Assembly (NCBI RefSeq): GCF_001540865.1
Contig: NC_033632.1
Location: forward strand, 8,122,637 to 8,186,636
From: Ananas comosus
Taxonomy: Eukaryota; Streptophyta; Magnoliopsida; Poales; Bromeliaceae
Direction: 5' to 3'
DNA: 64,000 nucleotides
The position numbers and the translations under genes are program-made. Below, in pieces: positions 43,760-56,086 of the stretch. Below the pieces are notes generated by a model. That model saw only the letters and a program-made list of their open reading frames with translations, made no database searches and was not told the origin of the DNA. Position 1 is the stretch's first letter. Each line of letters begins with the position of its first letter.

Positions 43760-46453
43760 TGTAACACACTAGACCTTCGCAAATTGCGAGGTTCGAGTGT
43801 TTGATCCGTGTTCCGAATTTTTTCAGCTATTCTGGAGGGTCGTTGACAGTGCTCGATCTATGACTCGTATCCCGAGAATTGAGGCATTTAAAGTAGCGCT
43901 AAGGTCACCAAAGAGGAGGACTTTGGCTACTCTAGGGTTGCTTTCTGCAGGATTGTGTACCGGTACACCTTGATGGTTGTACCGGTACAGAAAGTGTACC
44001 GGTGACAACTCGATGGTTGTACCGGTACACATTTGGTTATTGGCCAACCCGATGCTCGGATTCGCGCATTCGGGGGAGTTGTACCGGTACACTTTTTCGT
44101 GTACCGGTACACTTTGACAGATTGCGAACTGGCTATTTTTCAGGGGTGTATCTGCATTGTGGCTTCTCTATATTAGCCCCCACGCCCCTTAGGGCCTCCC
44201 CTGAGCTGAGAACGGTGGAGAGCAAGGTAGGGCTCCTTCCCTCTTCTCCTATTTGGTATATTCTTCCCTTTTGCTTGGGATTTAAGGTTTGTTCTCCTCT
44301 TTTGCTCCTTGGTGCTACTTCCTCCATGTTGAAGGCTTGGAGCTCGGACTTAGAGCTTGATAGAAGGAAGATCATCACACTTAGTAGACTTTGATCCTTG
44401 TTTGAAGCTCCTAAGAGGCTAGCCACTTGCTCTTTCCTCTAGATTTCATGTTTTGGTGGTTTATTTGAGATGAAACCCTAAAATTGGAAACTTAGGGTTT
44501 ATTTGGGCATTTTGGATTTAGGGCTTTTGGAGCTTGATCTCTTGGATTAGAACCTTCCTCTAGGTTGGATTGGAAGGGTTCTAGCTTTCGTTTGGAGTTC
44601 GAGAGAGATTCTCACCATCTGAGATGAGTTTTTGCCCCTTTGCTTGAGATGGTTGATGTTTGAGCTTAGGGTTGTTCGTAACGTTCGTTTATCTCTCCTT
44701 TTATTACTTTAGGTGCTAGGAGATTAGTGGACAACCTCGTTTGACGAAACGAAGGGTTCCAAGAAGACTTGGTGGGTTTGGCCTCACCAAAATGGGATAA
44801 ATCATCCTTATTATGGTTTTTATTTATTGAAAAATAAAAATGCGTGCATATTTATGCTAGATAGAATATTTGAGAATTTTAGAATGCTTGAAATACACAT
44901 GTTATGTATATTGTATTTTTAGACCTCTATGTAGTAGAGGGTTCCATGTTGGGTTTAAGCATGTGAGTAGCATTCTTGTTTGTGGCTTGGAATCATGTTT
45001 CATTTAGTGAAAATGATATGTGCATTACACTCATGGACTTAGAACTCATGCCTAGCTTAGGAGCTAACATAATATCATAAAGTGGCATTAGACTCGAGTG
45101 AAGTATGATTTAGTAAGCTAATGTCATAAAGGGACATTAGGCTTGGACTATGTATAGATTTAGTAAGCTAATGTCATAAAGGGACATTAGGCTTGGACTA
45201 TGTATGAATTTAGTGAGCTAATGTCATGAAGTGATATTGAGCTTGAGCTATATGTGAATTTAGTAAAATAATGCCATAAAGGGGCCTTAAATTTGAAATA
45301 TGCTTGGTTATAGCAATGTTCTAATGTCATGAAGGGGCATTAGACTTAATGAATGTTGGAACCTCACATTGAGACATAGAACTAGACCGTTGGGTTGCTA
45401 GTGGCTATTACCATGTTAGAGACATGATGATCGGGTTCTTGAGACGATGACTATGCTTGCTTGCCATTTGTGCTTATTCGCACATGCTTGTAAGGGTCGC
45501 TCTTTACAAGCCGGCAGTCCGAAGTTAGCCTACGCGATTTATGATCGCTTGTGCGGTATCGAGAAGCCTACGGTAGCTTCGAGGGATAGACTCATTCCTC
45601 GAGTGGGAATGCTGAAGCTACCACGGACACTTAGGCGGCACAAGCTGGACTACCTTGTGCAAATCCTTAATTGAAAATGAAAATTAACACGGAGTCATAT
45701 AAGTAATAATCATTACTAGACAGTTCATAGTAGTTGGATTTATTGGGCAATTGGACATGTAGTGTATTTGATAGTATTGCTTATTGCATTATAGGATACT
45801 TGTTTGCCATGCTGGAGCATACTAGTTATGTATTGGCATTTCGGACTATGATAGAATAGATGTACACCATGTTGACATCATGTATATTTATGGCATTGTA
45901 GATTAGCATTTCATTACATGCTTTACATATCGCAGCTTACTTGTAGTTCTTTTATCTACTTATGCTTTTGGGCCTAGTGGTGCATTTTGCTCAGGTCAGT
46001 AATTGCCTACTGGGAACTATAAATTATAGTTCTCACACCCCCTATTTTATATTTTCTTTCAGAGCCTTCCACTCTAGGAGAGGCTAGGGACCGCGGCAAG
46101 GGTGTTGCTTTGAGTTAGCGAGCGAGGGGTCTTGCTAGGTGAATCATTTTCTCCTTTTTATTTTAGTTGGAAACAATGAGAGTGTTTGTACCCTACATAG
46201 AGACTACCATTTTGGATATTGTAGTATTTGCTTTGGGACAGTTTAATATATTTACTCTATGTTTTATTACAGTTGATAGTTTTACTGCTTCTACTTGTTG
46301 ATAGATGTTAGCGGTACACATGCTCTGATATCTCTAGATATTTATTATCTTTTCTTCATTTATCGCTATTGTTGTAGACGCCTTATATGTGGAGGCATAT
46401 GGCGGGTCTGGACACGCACCGGACGGGCCTGTGCTGGGTCCCGGGGAGTGACA
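43760..46453 (+). mobile_element. Solo LTR I (family 1, 2694 bp), opposite orientation to H
   Basis: Ends TGTAACACACTAG...GGGAGTGACA. The flanking 5-mers are ACTAC (43755-43759) and GCTAC (46454-46458), a target duplication with one change. Reading forward it shows the array GTACCGGTAC at 43957, 43979, 44019, 44081 and 44101 (plus one with an inserted base at 43996), a CTATATTA box at 44168 and the stem-loop 46014-46032. It interrupts the copy C LTR, which resumes at 46459. Confidence 0.9.
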
Positions 46454-46922
46454 GCTACAAATCAAAAATCCCCAAAATAAATCCTAGTTTGCTCATTCTA
46501 GGTTTCCATCTCATAAGATCTACTAAAATATGGATCAAAGAATAGATTTAGGGTACTAACCTCTCCAAAGCTTCAAATCAAGCTAGAAAGTGAGCTAGGG
46601 TTGAAGATCTCTCCTCCAACAAGCTCAATCCTTCACTTCAAGGCTTCTCCAATAGTCCAAAAGCAAAACCCATAAAGAAGAAATCAAAGGAGGAGATCAA
46701 ACCTCTAAAAATCTCAATAAACGAGAGGAAAAACCATGGAAAATGGAGAGGGAAACTCACCTCTCCTCCTTCTCTGTTGCAGCACAAAAGCCCCAGCGAA
46801 GAGGTGTGGGGAATATAAGGTGTTGCTACAATTACAAAAAAAATCCCTCAAATACTGCTAGACTGCAATCTGCACTGCGTATCTTTACATGGAAAAGAGT
46901 AATGGTACCAGGCTACAGTACG

Positions 46923-49472
46923 GAAAATGGATCCGGAGTATCGTGGCATCAAGTTATAGACCTTAAATTTTCAGATTGTCGATTGGTGGCCGTTAGGTGG
47001 TCAATTGCGAGTTGGAGCCGAACCGGGTCACGTGTGCCGCTAGAGCCCAATTGCAAGTAACTACAAGCAATCGGAGAGCGTTACGAGGTGGATTGTGTTC
47101 ACCGAAGCGATTAGATCACTTCCATGCCAAAGTGTAGTGTGTTTCATCGTTGATGCATGTAATGCTAGTTGATTGCAAAGCTAATGAATACATATGCATG
47201 CTAAATACATGTGAATGAGAAGGCATAATAGAGATGCTAATAGTGAATGAAAATACATGAGTTAGATTCTAATTGTAAATGCATATGATGTATGCTAGTA
47301 AAGGAATGCATGATTGAGATGTGCTAATTGGGTATGTATAATGTATGCTAAATGAATGCATGAGTTAAAATGCTAAAGTTAATTAATGCATGAGTTAGAT
47401 CCTAACTGTAAATGCATAGGATGTATGCTAGTAAAAGGAATGCATGCTTGAGATGTGCAAATTAGGTATGCATGATGTATGGTAAATGATTGTATAAGAT
47501 AGAGGCTAATAAATGAATGCATAGAGTATATGCTAAATAAATAACATGAGCTAGATGCTAATGAATGTATAGAGTATATGTTGAGAGAATGTATGAGTAA
47601 ATACTAAATGAATGTATAAGCCGTATGCTGATCAAGTATGCATGAGACATATGTTAGAAAAATGCACGAACTAGATGCTAAATAACATGCATGACATAGA
47701 TGTTATACAAATGCACGTGAGATGATTGTAAACTAGTGAGAATATGTAAAAACGCTATGTATGCGTGAATGATGATAAGAACCTAAAAAAGGTAGAGAAT
47801 CTAATGACATTGAGAACAAATGACATTATGACATCAAAAGAAGAGTGGCATCAATGAGTTTTGAATGCTAGTGTTACAATAATGACATTAATGGGTCAAG
47901 AATGCTAGTGTACAAGTGTGGCATTAATGAGTATTGAATGCTAGAAAGAACACTTAGTGCGTGTGGCATCATGAATATTAAAGAAATGTAAGTAAGTGAA
48001 ATTGATGATATAATGACATAGCAACCTTATAGTTAAGGGTCATATGAGCATTGCTTCCTTATAGTTAAGAAATGGATTGAACTTGGAATCCTTATAGTTA
48101 AGGATTGGATCATACTCGCCTATAAGTCCTTGCTCGGAAGGTGGTAGCTCCCCCTTTAGCGATGAACTCCGGAGTTGTCATCACTGAGTCGTAGTAGTCT
48201 CCCCAGAGGACGGTTCCATCGGGTCGTAGTAGTCTCCCCGATATTTGGGATTATAAGTTGGTGAGTCTATTGAGGGCAAAACCTACGGGTTAGCCGAGAG
48301 GATTGACTATTGATAGGGACAATTGCCATGCACCATGAGCAGTATATATGTTGTTCCATTGAGCTTGAGCGACTTGCGGTCCGGGGTTGACGGTATATCC
48401 TCACCCTATAGTAGACCTATAGTTATGGTCCGGGTGTGCAGGTATTTTCCTCGCCCGTTGGTAGACCTATAGTCAAGAGGATTTAAGGCTGAGGGCTGTG
48501 AGAGTTCCTTCACCTTGAGCCTGACTGAGCACGAATTATTCGCAGTTGAATGACTCAAGACCGAGTTGAGTGGCATAGTTGGCTAAGGTAAAGTAGCCTT
48601 AAGAAAGAATAGTAAATGAGCATAATATGGCTAAGGTGTAAATACCCTTAGTAAAGAATAAAGAATAGCTAAGAATAAAGAATGGCTAAGAATACAGTGT
48701 GGCTAATAATAAAGAAAGTCAAAGAATAAAGAATTGCAAGTAGTAAAGAATGACAAGTGATAAAGAATTGCTAATAATATAATGAATAGCAAATGATTAA
48801 AACCAATTAATCTACGTGTATGAGTTGCATGATTTGCATATTGCATATTGTGAGGCATGAACATGATAATTGTTAGTTGTATAAATTATATATATCTGTG
48901 GATATTTGTTAGACTAACATGTTTGCAGTGCCTCCTTTGGACCTGGTGGGTCAAGTTCTTCCCTTGGGTGGCCGTACCCACTGGAAACTATGGACAATAG
49001 TTCTCACCCCCGTATTTTTTTTTTGGGTACAGCTTCACACGTGAGCTCCGCCGCGGCGAGAGGAAAGGGTGTAGCTCCATAGTTAGCGCCCTACCATCGA
49101 GACCAGAGATAGCAGTACCCTAAGTCAGCTACTTAGGGATGTAAAAGAAAGGATAAAGAACAATGTTGTAATAATCATATTAAATCGGATTGTATTTGGA
49201 AGCTAAAAAGAGTTAAAGAATGCAAAATGTGTATGCAAAATGTAATGTGAGATGAATGCTTGTAATAGCATAGATGTATTTATGTTTTTTATACCTTCTT
49301 TATGCAATCTTTGTTGTATGTTGTTCCTGGTTAGAACCTCGCGCATTGTATGGATTGTGACGCTTTGGACGTACAGGGGAGACTCTGTCCGCGGTACAGG
49401 AGAAACCCTGTCCGTCCGGCGGTCTGTTGACGTGTCCGAATCCGACCAAATAGGCGGGCTCAGGGTGTGACA
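46923..49472 (+). mobile_element. LTR J, 5'-truncated family-2 LTR
   Basis: Begins in mid-LTR (GATCCGGAGTATCGTGGCATC, equivalent to 22831 in LTR E) and runs to the terminus CAGGGTGTGACA at 49472. It has an expanded AATGCATGA/GATGCTAA-type repeat zone (about 47155-47760), the opening GGCCGTACCCACTGG and the stem-loop with one arm mutated (AAACTAT...ATAGTTC, about 48985). Its upstream half with promoter is absent. Confidence 0.85.
47155..47760. repeat. Imperfect short-repeat zone in LTR J
   Basis: Many variants of ATGCATGAGTTAGATGCTAAATGA in irregular tandem order. LTR E has only ~200 bp of similar sequence at the same place, so this copy is expanded. Confidence 0.65.
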
Positions 49473-50754
49473 ATTGCATATTGGCAAGCTGTGGGTAAAA
49501 GAAACATGGTCTTTGCAGGCTCGAACATAGCCTAAGGCTTTGGTTATGTATCAAAGACAAATTCTATGAGAGCCATGATTGAAGTAAGCTTTTATCAATT
49601 GATGCAAACCGAGAGGTTGCCAAAATTGAATTGTTAACTTTATTTTCATTTAAAGATATTTCTTAAAATAAACTAGATTTAATTTATTGATTCCGGCAAA
49701 CTTTACTATAATTAAAGTAAGGAAGCAAAAAATTTCAGCAAGACAAAAAATTAAAATCGAATTGAAGTAATACTAAGATTGTAATAAACTTTCAATATAC
49801 AAGATAATAACAACCAATATATCGACGAGGAGGGCGATACAATAAGGGTAGAACTTCAGCAATAGGGAAGAAGAAGATGAGACAAGGACCTAGAAGAAGA
49901 TGATAGGTAGAAGTAGAAGCCGATCTTGTCACGAAGAAGAAGCGACAATGATCAAGTTGAGGAAGAAGATGATCTCGGCGCAAGGAAGAAGCATTGATGA
50001 TCTTACCAGAAAGTAGAACACAACGGTAAGGAAAAAGAACAAGAGTAGAAATTTCTATTTATCAAAATCTGCCCTCCAAGCATCAAGAACCAGGTGTTTA
50101 TAGTGTTGAGAGCTCATCCTGTAATAAATTATTATTCTTTTTTTATCAACACAACACGGTAATATAAGGGTCATGCATAGAAGACGAAGCAATTTTGGAG
50201 AATTTGATAGGTATTTATGGGATTGTTTCAATATTTATTGGAGATAAGAGTTTAGGTTAGTCAAATCAACTAAAATTAAATAATTTAAGCCCAAATCAAA
50301 TATGAACTTACGAAATACACAAAAATTACATTTAAAAATAAAATAATTGTTTATAGCATTGGTTCTTTTCCTAGTTGGAGAAATCTCGGCCCAAAACTAA
50401 ATTGTAACTTTATTTTCATTTAAAGGTTTTTTTAAAAAAATAAATTAGGTTCAATTTATCAATTCTAGCGAACTTTACTATAGTTAAAATAAAAAAGCAA
50501 AAATTTTAGCAAAATAAAAAATTAAAAATTAAATTTAAGCAATACTAAGATGGTAATAAACCTTCAATATATGAGATAATAACAACAAACTAAAAAATAT
50601 ATATAATAGTTCTAAAATAGCAAATTCAGTTTTATCAGACTTAAAGCTTTTAAATTTGGTTGTTTTGGCAAATACGGTTGATAATGACAGAAAAGTAGAA
50701 TGAAAAGGATATTGGGATATCGGGAGATGAAACGTACAAGAAGTGTACCGATCA
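49473..50754. repeat. Non-coding host DNA with an internal diverged duplication
   Basis: A ~190-bp block at about 49629-49815 (TAACTTTATTTTCATTTAAAG ... GATAATAACAAC) recurs at about 50395-50587. The stretch after the first block (49816-50070, AACTTCAGCAA, GATCTTGTCACGA) recurs at 55850-56080, beyond LTR K. So one ~0.8-1 kb unit was duplicated in tandem before the LTRs and the copia element inserted. No protein coding seen. Confidence 0.6.
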
Positions 50755-53700
50755 TGTAAGGAAGTGAATTCTCGAAATCCGAGAGTTGGACTTCGTTCAG
50801 AATCGACTAATTGTCGAGTGGATGAGCTTCGGAAGAGCCGAAGAAGTTAGAAATGCGAAAAGTGCATTACAACGGACCTCGGAGAGCAAGATTGTGAAAA
50901 TCTGCTAAGTTGTAGGTTTTGCTCTCGGGTACCGGTCCCTGGTGTGAGGGACCGGTTCCCGTAAGCAGGGGTGTGGCAGAGAAGCCTCTGCGCACCATGT
51001 TTGCTCTCGGGGACCGGTCCCTGGTGGGACAGACCAGTCCCCGTACGCGCAGCCAGCGAAAAGAAGGAAAAATCGGCTAAGTCCTGAGAGTTCCTCTCTC
51101 GGGGACCGGTCCCTGGTGGGACGGACCGGTCCCCGTACGCGTAGAAGCTGGCAGAAGAGTTCTGCCCGCAAATGTTGCTCTCGGGGACCGGTCTGTCCAT
51201 AGAGGGACCGGTCCCCGTGCCCGAAAACTGCCCAGTTTGGGCAAGGCATGAGAAGCAAAGTGGAGGGGCTAAACTGCAATTGTGACTTGAGTTGAGGGTA
51301 TAGAAAAGAAAACACTCTCTCTTTCTCTTATTTCACACCCAAGCCCTAGCCCCCTCTCTCTCTAATATCTCTTTCTCTCTCTCTAGAAGGTGAAGAAGGA
51401 GGTGGAGTTGGTAGAGATCAAGGCCAAGGGAAGGATTAGTAGCATTTTCTTCTTCCTCTCCACCATTGGAGCTTGCTATAGAGGTAAGCTCATGAGAGCT
51501 TTCATGGTAGAACCATTTTTATGGGTTTTTATCTTCTAGAATTGGTTCCATTGGATCTTTTTAATGCCAAATAGAAGCTTTATGCTTGAATCTTGAAGCT
51601 TGAAGGGGATTCTTGCTTTGGTTGGAACCTAGGGCTCCAAATTGGGGTTTTTGGAAGTAAAGGGTTTTGATCTAAATTGATAATGTGTTAACCTAATTAC
51701 TAGGTGTTTAAACGCGTTGGAAAGGTCGGTTCATCGATTCGTCGAGCGGGTGCGAAGATATCGCCAAAACGAGTGTTCGTGACTTCGTGTTGACCGGAGG
51801 AGTCGAAGCGGCGCTCAAAAATCACGAAATCGACTCCATAGCCTCGTGACCTAGTCGAAAGGTAGGGGGTGTCATCCTGAAGCAACTGGGCTTCTCCCTA
51901 TGTCTTAAGTATCTCCATGTTGATTACACTCCATATATAGCATCATGCATGGTAGGGTGTTTAGATGTTACTTTACTACTCTTGCATGTTCCTTTGTAAT
52001 GCGGTATAGTAGGCTTGGCATGTGAACTTAGGAATGCATGAAAATGAGCTTTGTGACATAGAACCCTATAGAGATAAGTTAAACAATAACTTGATCTTGC
52101 ATGGATGAGTATAATGATATATAACTAGAATAGTTGAGACATTGCATTATGATGAGTGGCATGTATATCAAGTAGATAACTTGATGAGTAACTTGTATAC
52201 CAAGTAAACAACTTGATGAGTGGCATTAGAATTTAATGTTAAAGAACACTTGTGGCATGATAGTTGTCACGCCCCGAGTCCGATCCTTTTGGCCGGTTCG
52301 AGAGCGTCGAACAGACGCCGAACAGACAGAACCTCTCCTGTCCGCCCAAGACTCAACAACAAGTATCAATAGAGTAACAATTTGCATAAGCGGAAGCATA
52401 CACAATGGCTTGCACGAGGGCAAGCAAAGGCGAATGTGAAAGTACTAAACTAACAACAACCAGTAATTAATATAATTAATTTTAAATCACATACATGTAT
52501 ACTACTTATCAAGTTCTATTACAGCTCTTTCATCATTTTTTTTTATATCTCATATCTCCTAAATATAACATTGATATTAAATAAATTCTTTTACATCATT
52601 CATGTCCTTTCATTTAACAGTTATAATCATCAAAATACAAAAGATGATATATCAAAAGGGTATGCAACTATGAAATAAAACATCTCGGGCGGTCTCTACC
52701 TAGGGCGCGATGCCCTTACCGCAGTCGTCTGCCGGCTCGCTCGGTCCCGGCTTTGTGGAAATAGGGGTGTGAGAACTACAACAAAGTTTCCAGTGGGTTC
52801 GGCAACCAACCACGCCGACTATCCCACTAGGTCTAATCAGGCATAATAGAATAGAGGAAGGAAAGTAACCAACTAACAAATTCAACTAATATGCCTGAAC
52901 AATATAAAATACGATGCTCAATATAGTGCTCATGATGAATGCAGGATCATAATTTTTTCACCCAATCTCTTGGCTAACCCGTAGGTTTCGCCCTCAACAA
53001 ACTCACCAACCCAAAATCCTACTAACTGGGGAGATACCCGCTACAACTCGATAGGACCGTCCTATGGGGAGATACCCGCTACGACCCAGTGATGTCAACT
53101 CCGGAGCACATCGCCCGAGGGAGAGCTACCACCCTCGAGTAAGGACTAAAGGTGAGTACGATCAATCCTACATTGAGGATTCCAAGTTCAATCCATTCCT
53201 TAACTTTAAGGAAGACCATGCTCAAATGACCCTTAACTCTAAGGTTGAAATGTCATAATGTCTCAATCATTCTTTTCTTTGCATTCTTTACTATCACTAG
53301 TGTCATATACACTACTATATTCTTGAACTCATGCCACACTTGTTTTCTAAGTTTTCAAGACTCATCAATGTCACTCACTAGATCTATGTCCATGTGTCAC
53401 TTTTGTTCACTAACCCTTCTAGGTTCTTGTCACTTGTCATGCATAAATAAGGTTTACAATTCTCACATTCTTACAAGTATTTCATACGAAATTAAATTCA
53501 CAATCATGCCATAAAAGCTCACAATTAACCCTACTATGCAACATGCTCAATATATACATATATGTTCAAACATGACACTTTAGACATAAAGAAATTTCCG
53601 AGGTCCTTGGAATGCACCACCCACCTCGAGTGATCGTGTAGGTGTAGAATACAACGACTCCCGAACTTTAAGAAAGCCGATTCCGCGTCCTATAACCAAA

Positions 53701-55821
53701 ATAGTGTCATATTAGGCCTTTTGTACATGAACCATACTTAAACATTTTCGTAACGTCGAACGGAGTTGTCCAACGCGTCGAGGACACTCCCAATTAGGTT
53801 TCTACGAGGTCAATTTGCTCTCAAAAAATTCTAGGGCAAAAGTCCCAAATTTAAGCCCTAACAATGTCATCTAGGGCTTCCACCTAGATCGATCTTGTTG
53901 CTAAGCAAAGGATAGCTTAGAATCACTTGGGAAGCTCTCTAATAAAGTTTCTAAGCTCTTGGAACCAACCCTAGGGTATCTAACTCAACCTCCAAGGGTT
54001 CACCATGAGAGCACCTTGAGCTCTCATGGGTGTCACGTTGTTCATGGCTCAAAAGAGCTTCTAAAACCTCTAAGGAGCACAAAGCTCCAAATCCTTAGGT
54101 CAAGACCCAAACCCTAGAGGAAACCTTACAAGAACTTACCTCTAGTCCAAGTCCTAGCAAGCTCCTTCTTGTTAGAGAGCTTCTAGACCCACCAAATCCA
54201 CCAAAAATCCTCCTCCAAGCCTTTCCTTCTTCTTCTCTAAACTCTAGGGTTAGCTCTCTAGAAAGAGAAAAGAGAGAAAGTGAGAGAGATATGTGTGAAT
54301 GGCTGTGAAGGGCGAGGGGGTTGGGTGTATAATGTGTTGTAATAATTACAACAAGGCCCCTCCACTTTATTCCCAGTGCACTGCCCAGACTGGGCATTTT
54401 TTGGAGTCAGGGACCGGTCTCCCCGACCAGGGACTGGTTCCCGAAGGTCGGATTTCCAGGACTTAGCCGATTTTCTGCGTTTTTGGCTGGCTGCGCAGCA
54501 AGGGACCGGCCTCTCCCTCAGGGACCGGTCTCCCGAGGACCGGTCTCACACCCAGGGACCGGTTGCCTCAAGATTAAGGGCAAGTTATGCGTATGGGGAC
54601 CGGTCTCTCCATCAGGGACCGGTCCCCGAGAGCCCAAAATCTGGGACTTAGCCAGATTTTGCAATCTCGCTCTCTCGGGTCCCTAACCTCTTCCTATGGG
54701 CTCCAATGCTATTTTAGCCCATACCAACTTGTTCCACTCCACGTTCCGCGCATTTTGACAGAACTCGGCACAACTTACGAGGGTATGATACGTTACAATA
54801 GTCCTAGTGACTGGATCTCCTCATTGGACGAGGAATGGATCATACTCACATTGTCTGTTCAGCGCTTGTGGCGGTCGCTCCGCACAAGGAGTGCGCTCCG
54901 GAGTTTGGCACGTGAATCGATTGGGATAGCCTATGTGGGGTCCCAAGGGATAGCCTATATGGGGTCCCGCAAACAGTCCCTCGGGTGGTTCGAGTCCCCC
55001 CTTCATAGACGGATTTGAGATGTGAGTTGAGGGCGCGCCTATGGGCCAGCCAAATGATTGGGTAATAAACTCAAGAGAGTTATGCAAATTAGGCATATTG
55101 TGCATATTGAGCATAATAGAGTTGTATCCATACTTGATGTTGGTATTATAGCATGTTAGCGAATGCATGGCTATCTTGTTCATTCTTGAATCTCAAGGCA
55201 TAGTAGTATAATGTAATTCTTTCAGTATGCATCATTTACAGTTTTAGATATCTATCTATCTATCTATTTATCTATTTATGCCTGCTTAGATCTAGTGGAG
55301 AGATCGGCGGAGTTGGCGGCCAAATCCACTGGGAACTATATTTATATAGTTCTCACTCCACTTTGTTGCAGGGCCTAGTAAGAGAGCACCGGCAGAGGAC
55401 CATGGTAAGGGTATAGCGCCCTAGTCAGATAGTAGCTTTCCATTTTGCATTAGAGTACCCTCGAATACCTAGAGATGTGATGTATTTTGGGAGTTACTTA
55501 TGTATTTGGAGATCGGAACATGTGTATATTCATTTTGAGAGTTACAAAATGTAAACTTGATGTAAGAGAATGGTTGAATGGATGTAATAGCTAAATGTAT
55601 CTCTCTTTAATTACTTGTATGGCATACTTGTATCTTGCTCTTACTTGTGAGTACTAGTAGTGCTCCGTACTTGTCATGTATGTAATTGAATTATTCCTGG
55701 GCAATTCTATGTACATGATTCTGTTGTCGAGCCTTGGGCGGGCAGAGGAGGAGCTGTCCGTCCGGCGTCTGTTCGACGCGCCCGAATCGGACCAAATTGG
55801 TAGCGGGCTCAGGGCGTGACA
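50755..55821 (+). mobile_element. Solo LTR K (family 2), split by inverted solo LTR L
   Basis: Ends TGTAAGGAAGTG and CAGGGCGTGACA with the 5-bp duplication GATCA (50750-50754, 55822-55826). Without LTR L it is about 2.53 kb. It has the cleanest dyad array of the window: ACCGGT pairs starting at 50931/50951, 51013/51033 (second mutated to ACCAGT), 51105/51125 and 51187/51207, every pair 20 bp apart. A GTATAGAAA box follows at about 51298, then CT leader, donor-like AGAGGTAAGC (GT 51484), and the stem-loop GAACTATA TTTA TATAGTTC (55333-55352). Confidence 0.92.
52265..54797 (-). mobile_element. Solo LTR L (family-2 related, 2533 bp), inverted inside LTR K
   Basis: On the minus strand it runs from TGTAACGTATC to GGGGCGTGACA and is flanked by ATAGT on both sides (52260-52264, 54798-54802). 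It carries four ACCGGT-type pairs (54413/54433, 54505/54524, 54539/54558, 54599/54618; three are 19 bp apart, the first 20). The stem-loop has decayed (GAACTAC...GTTTC, 52772-52790). No coding sequence. Confidence 0.9.
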
Positions 55822-55826
55822 GATCA

Positions 55827-56081
55827 CACGATTGCAGGGGTTCCACGATCGACAAGGAGGTCAGTACACCACGAGTAAAACTTCAGCAACGAGAAAAAAA
55901 AAGATGAGGTAGGGACCTAGAGGATGAGGAAGGATAGAAGTAGAAGACGATCTTGTCACGAGAAAGAAGCGACAACAATCAAGTTGGGAAAGAAGACGTT
56001 CTCAGCGTGAGAAAGAAATGTCGATGACCGAGAAGTAGAACAGCACGGCAAGGAAAAAAAACAAGAGTATAAATTTCTATT
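55827..56081. repeat. Second copy of the duplicated host segment, interrupted by the copia element
   Basis: Parallels 49820-50070 and continues after the copia element from 63437 (CAAAATCTACCTCCAAATATTAAGAACC against CAAAATCTGCCCTCCAAGCATCAAGAACC at about 50074). This independently confirms the copia insertion point. Confidence 0.75.
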
Positions 56082-56086
56082 CATCA

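Larger units (their letters stand above)
39413..46922 (-). mobile_element. 5' LTR of gypsy copy C, split in three by two solo LTRs
   Basis: Segments 39413-40467, 43160-43759 and 46459-46922 join into one family-1 LTR (about 2.1 kb retained). The joints fall exactly at the target duplications of LTRs H and I. It starts TGTCACGTCC, has the stem-loop region near 39838-39860, and ends abruptly at 46922 after CAGGCTACAGTACG, where family-2 sequence begins. TACG is shared by both families there, so the join may be a microhomology-mediated deletion. Confidence 0.82.
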
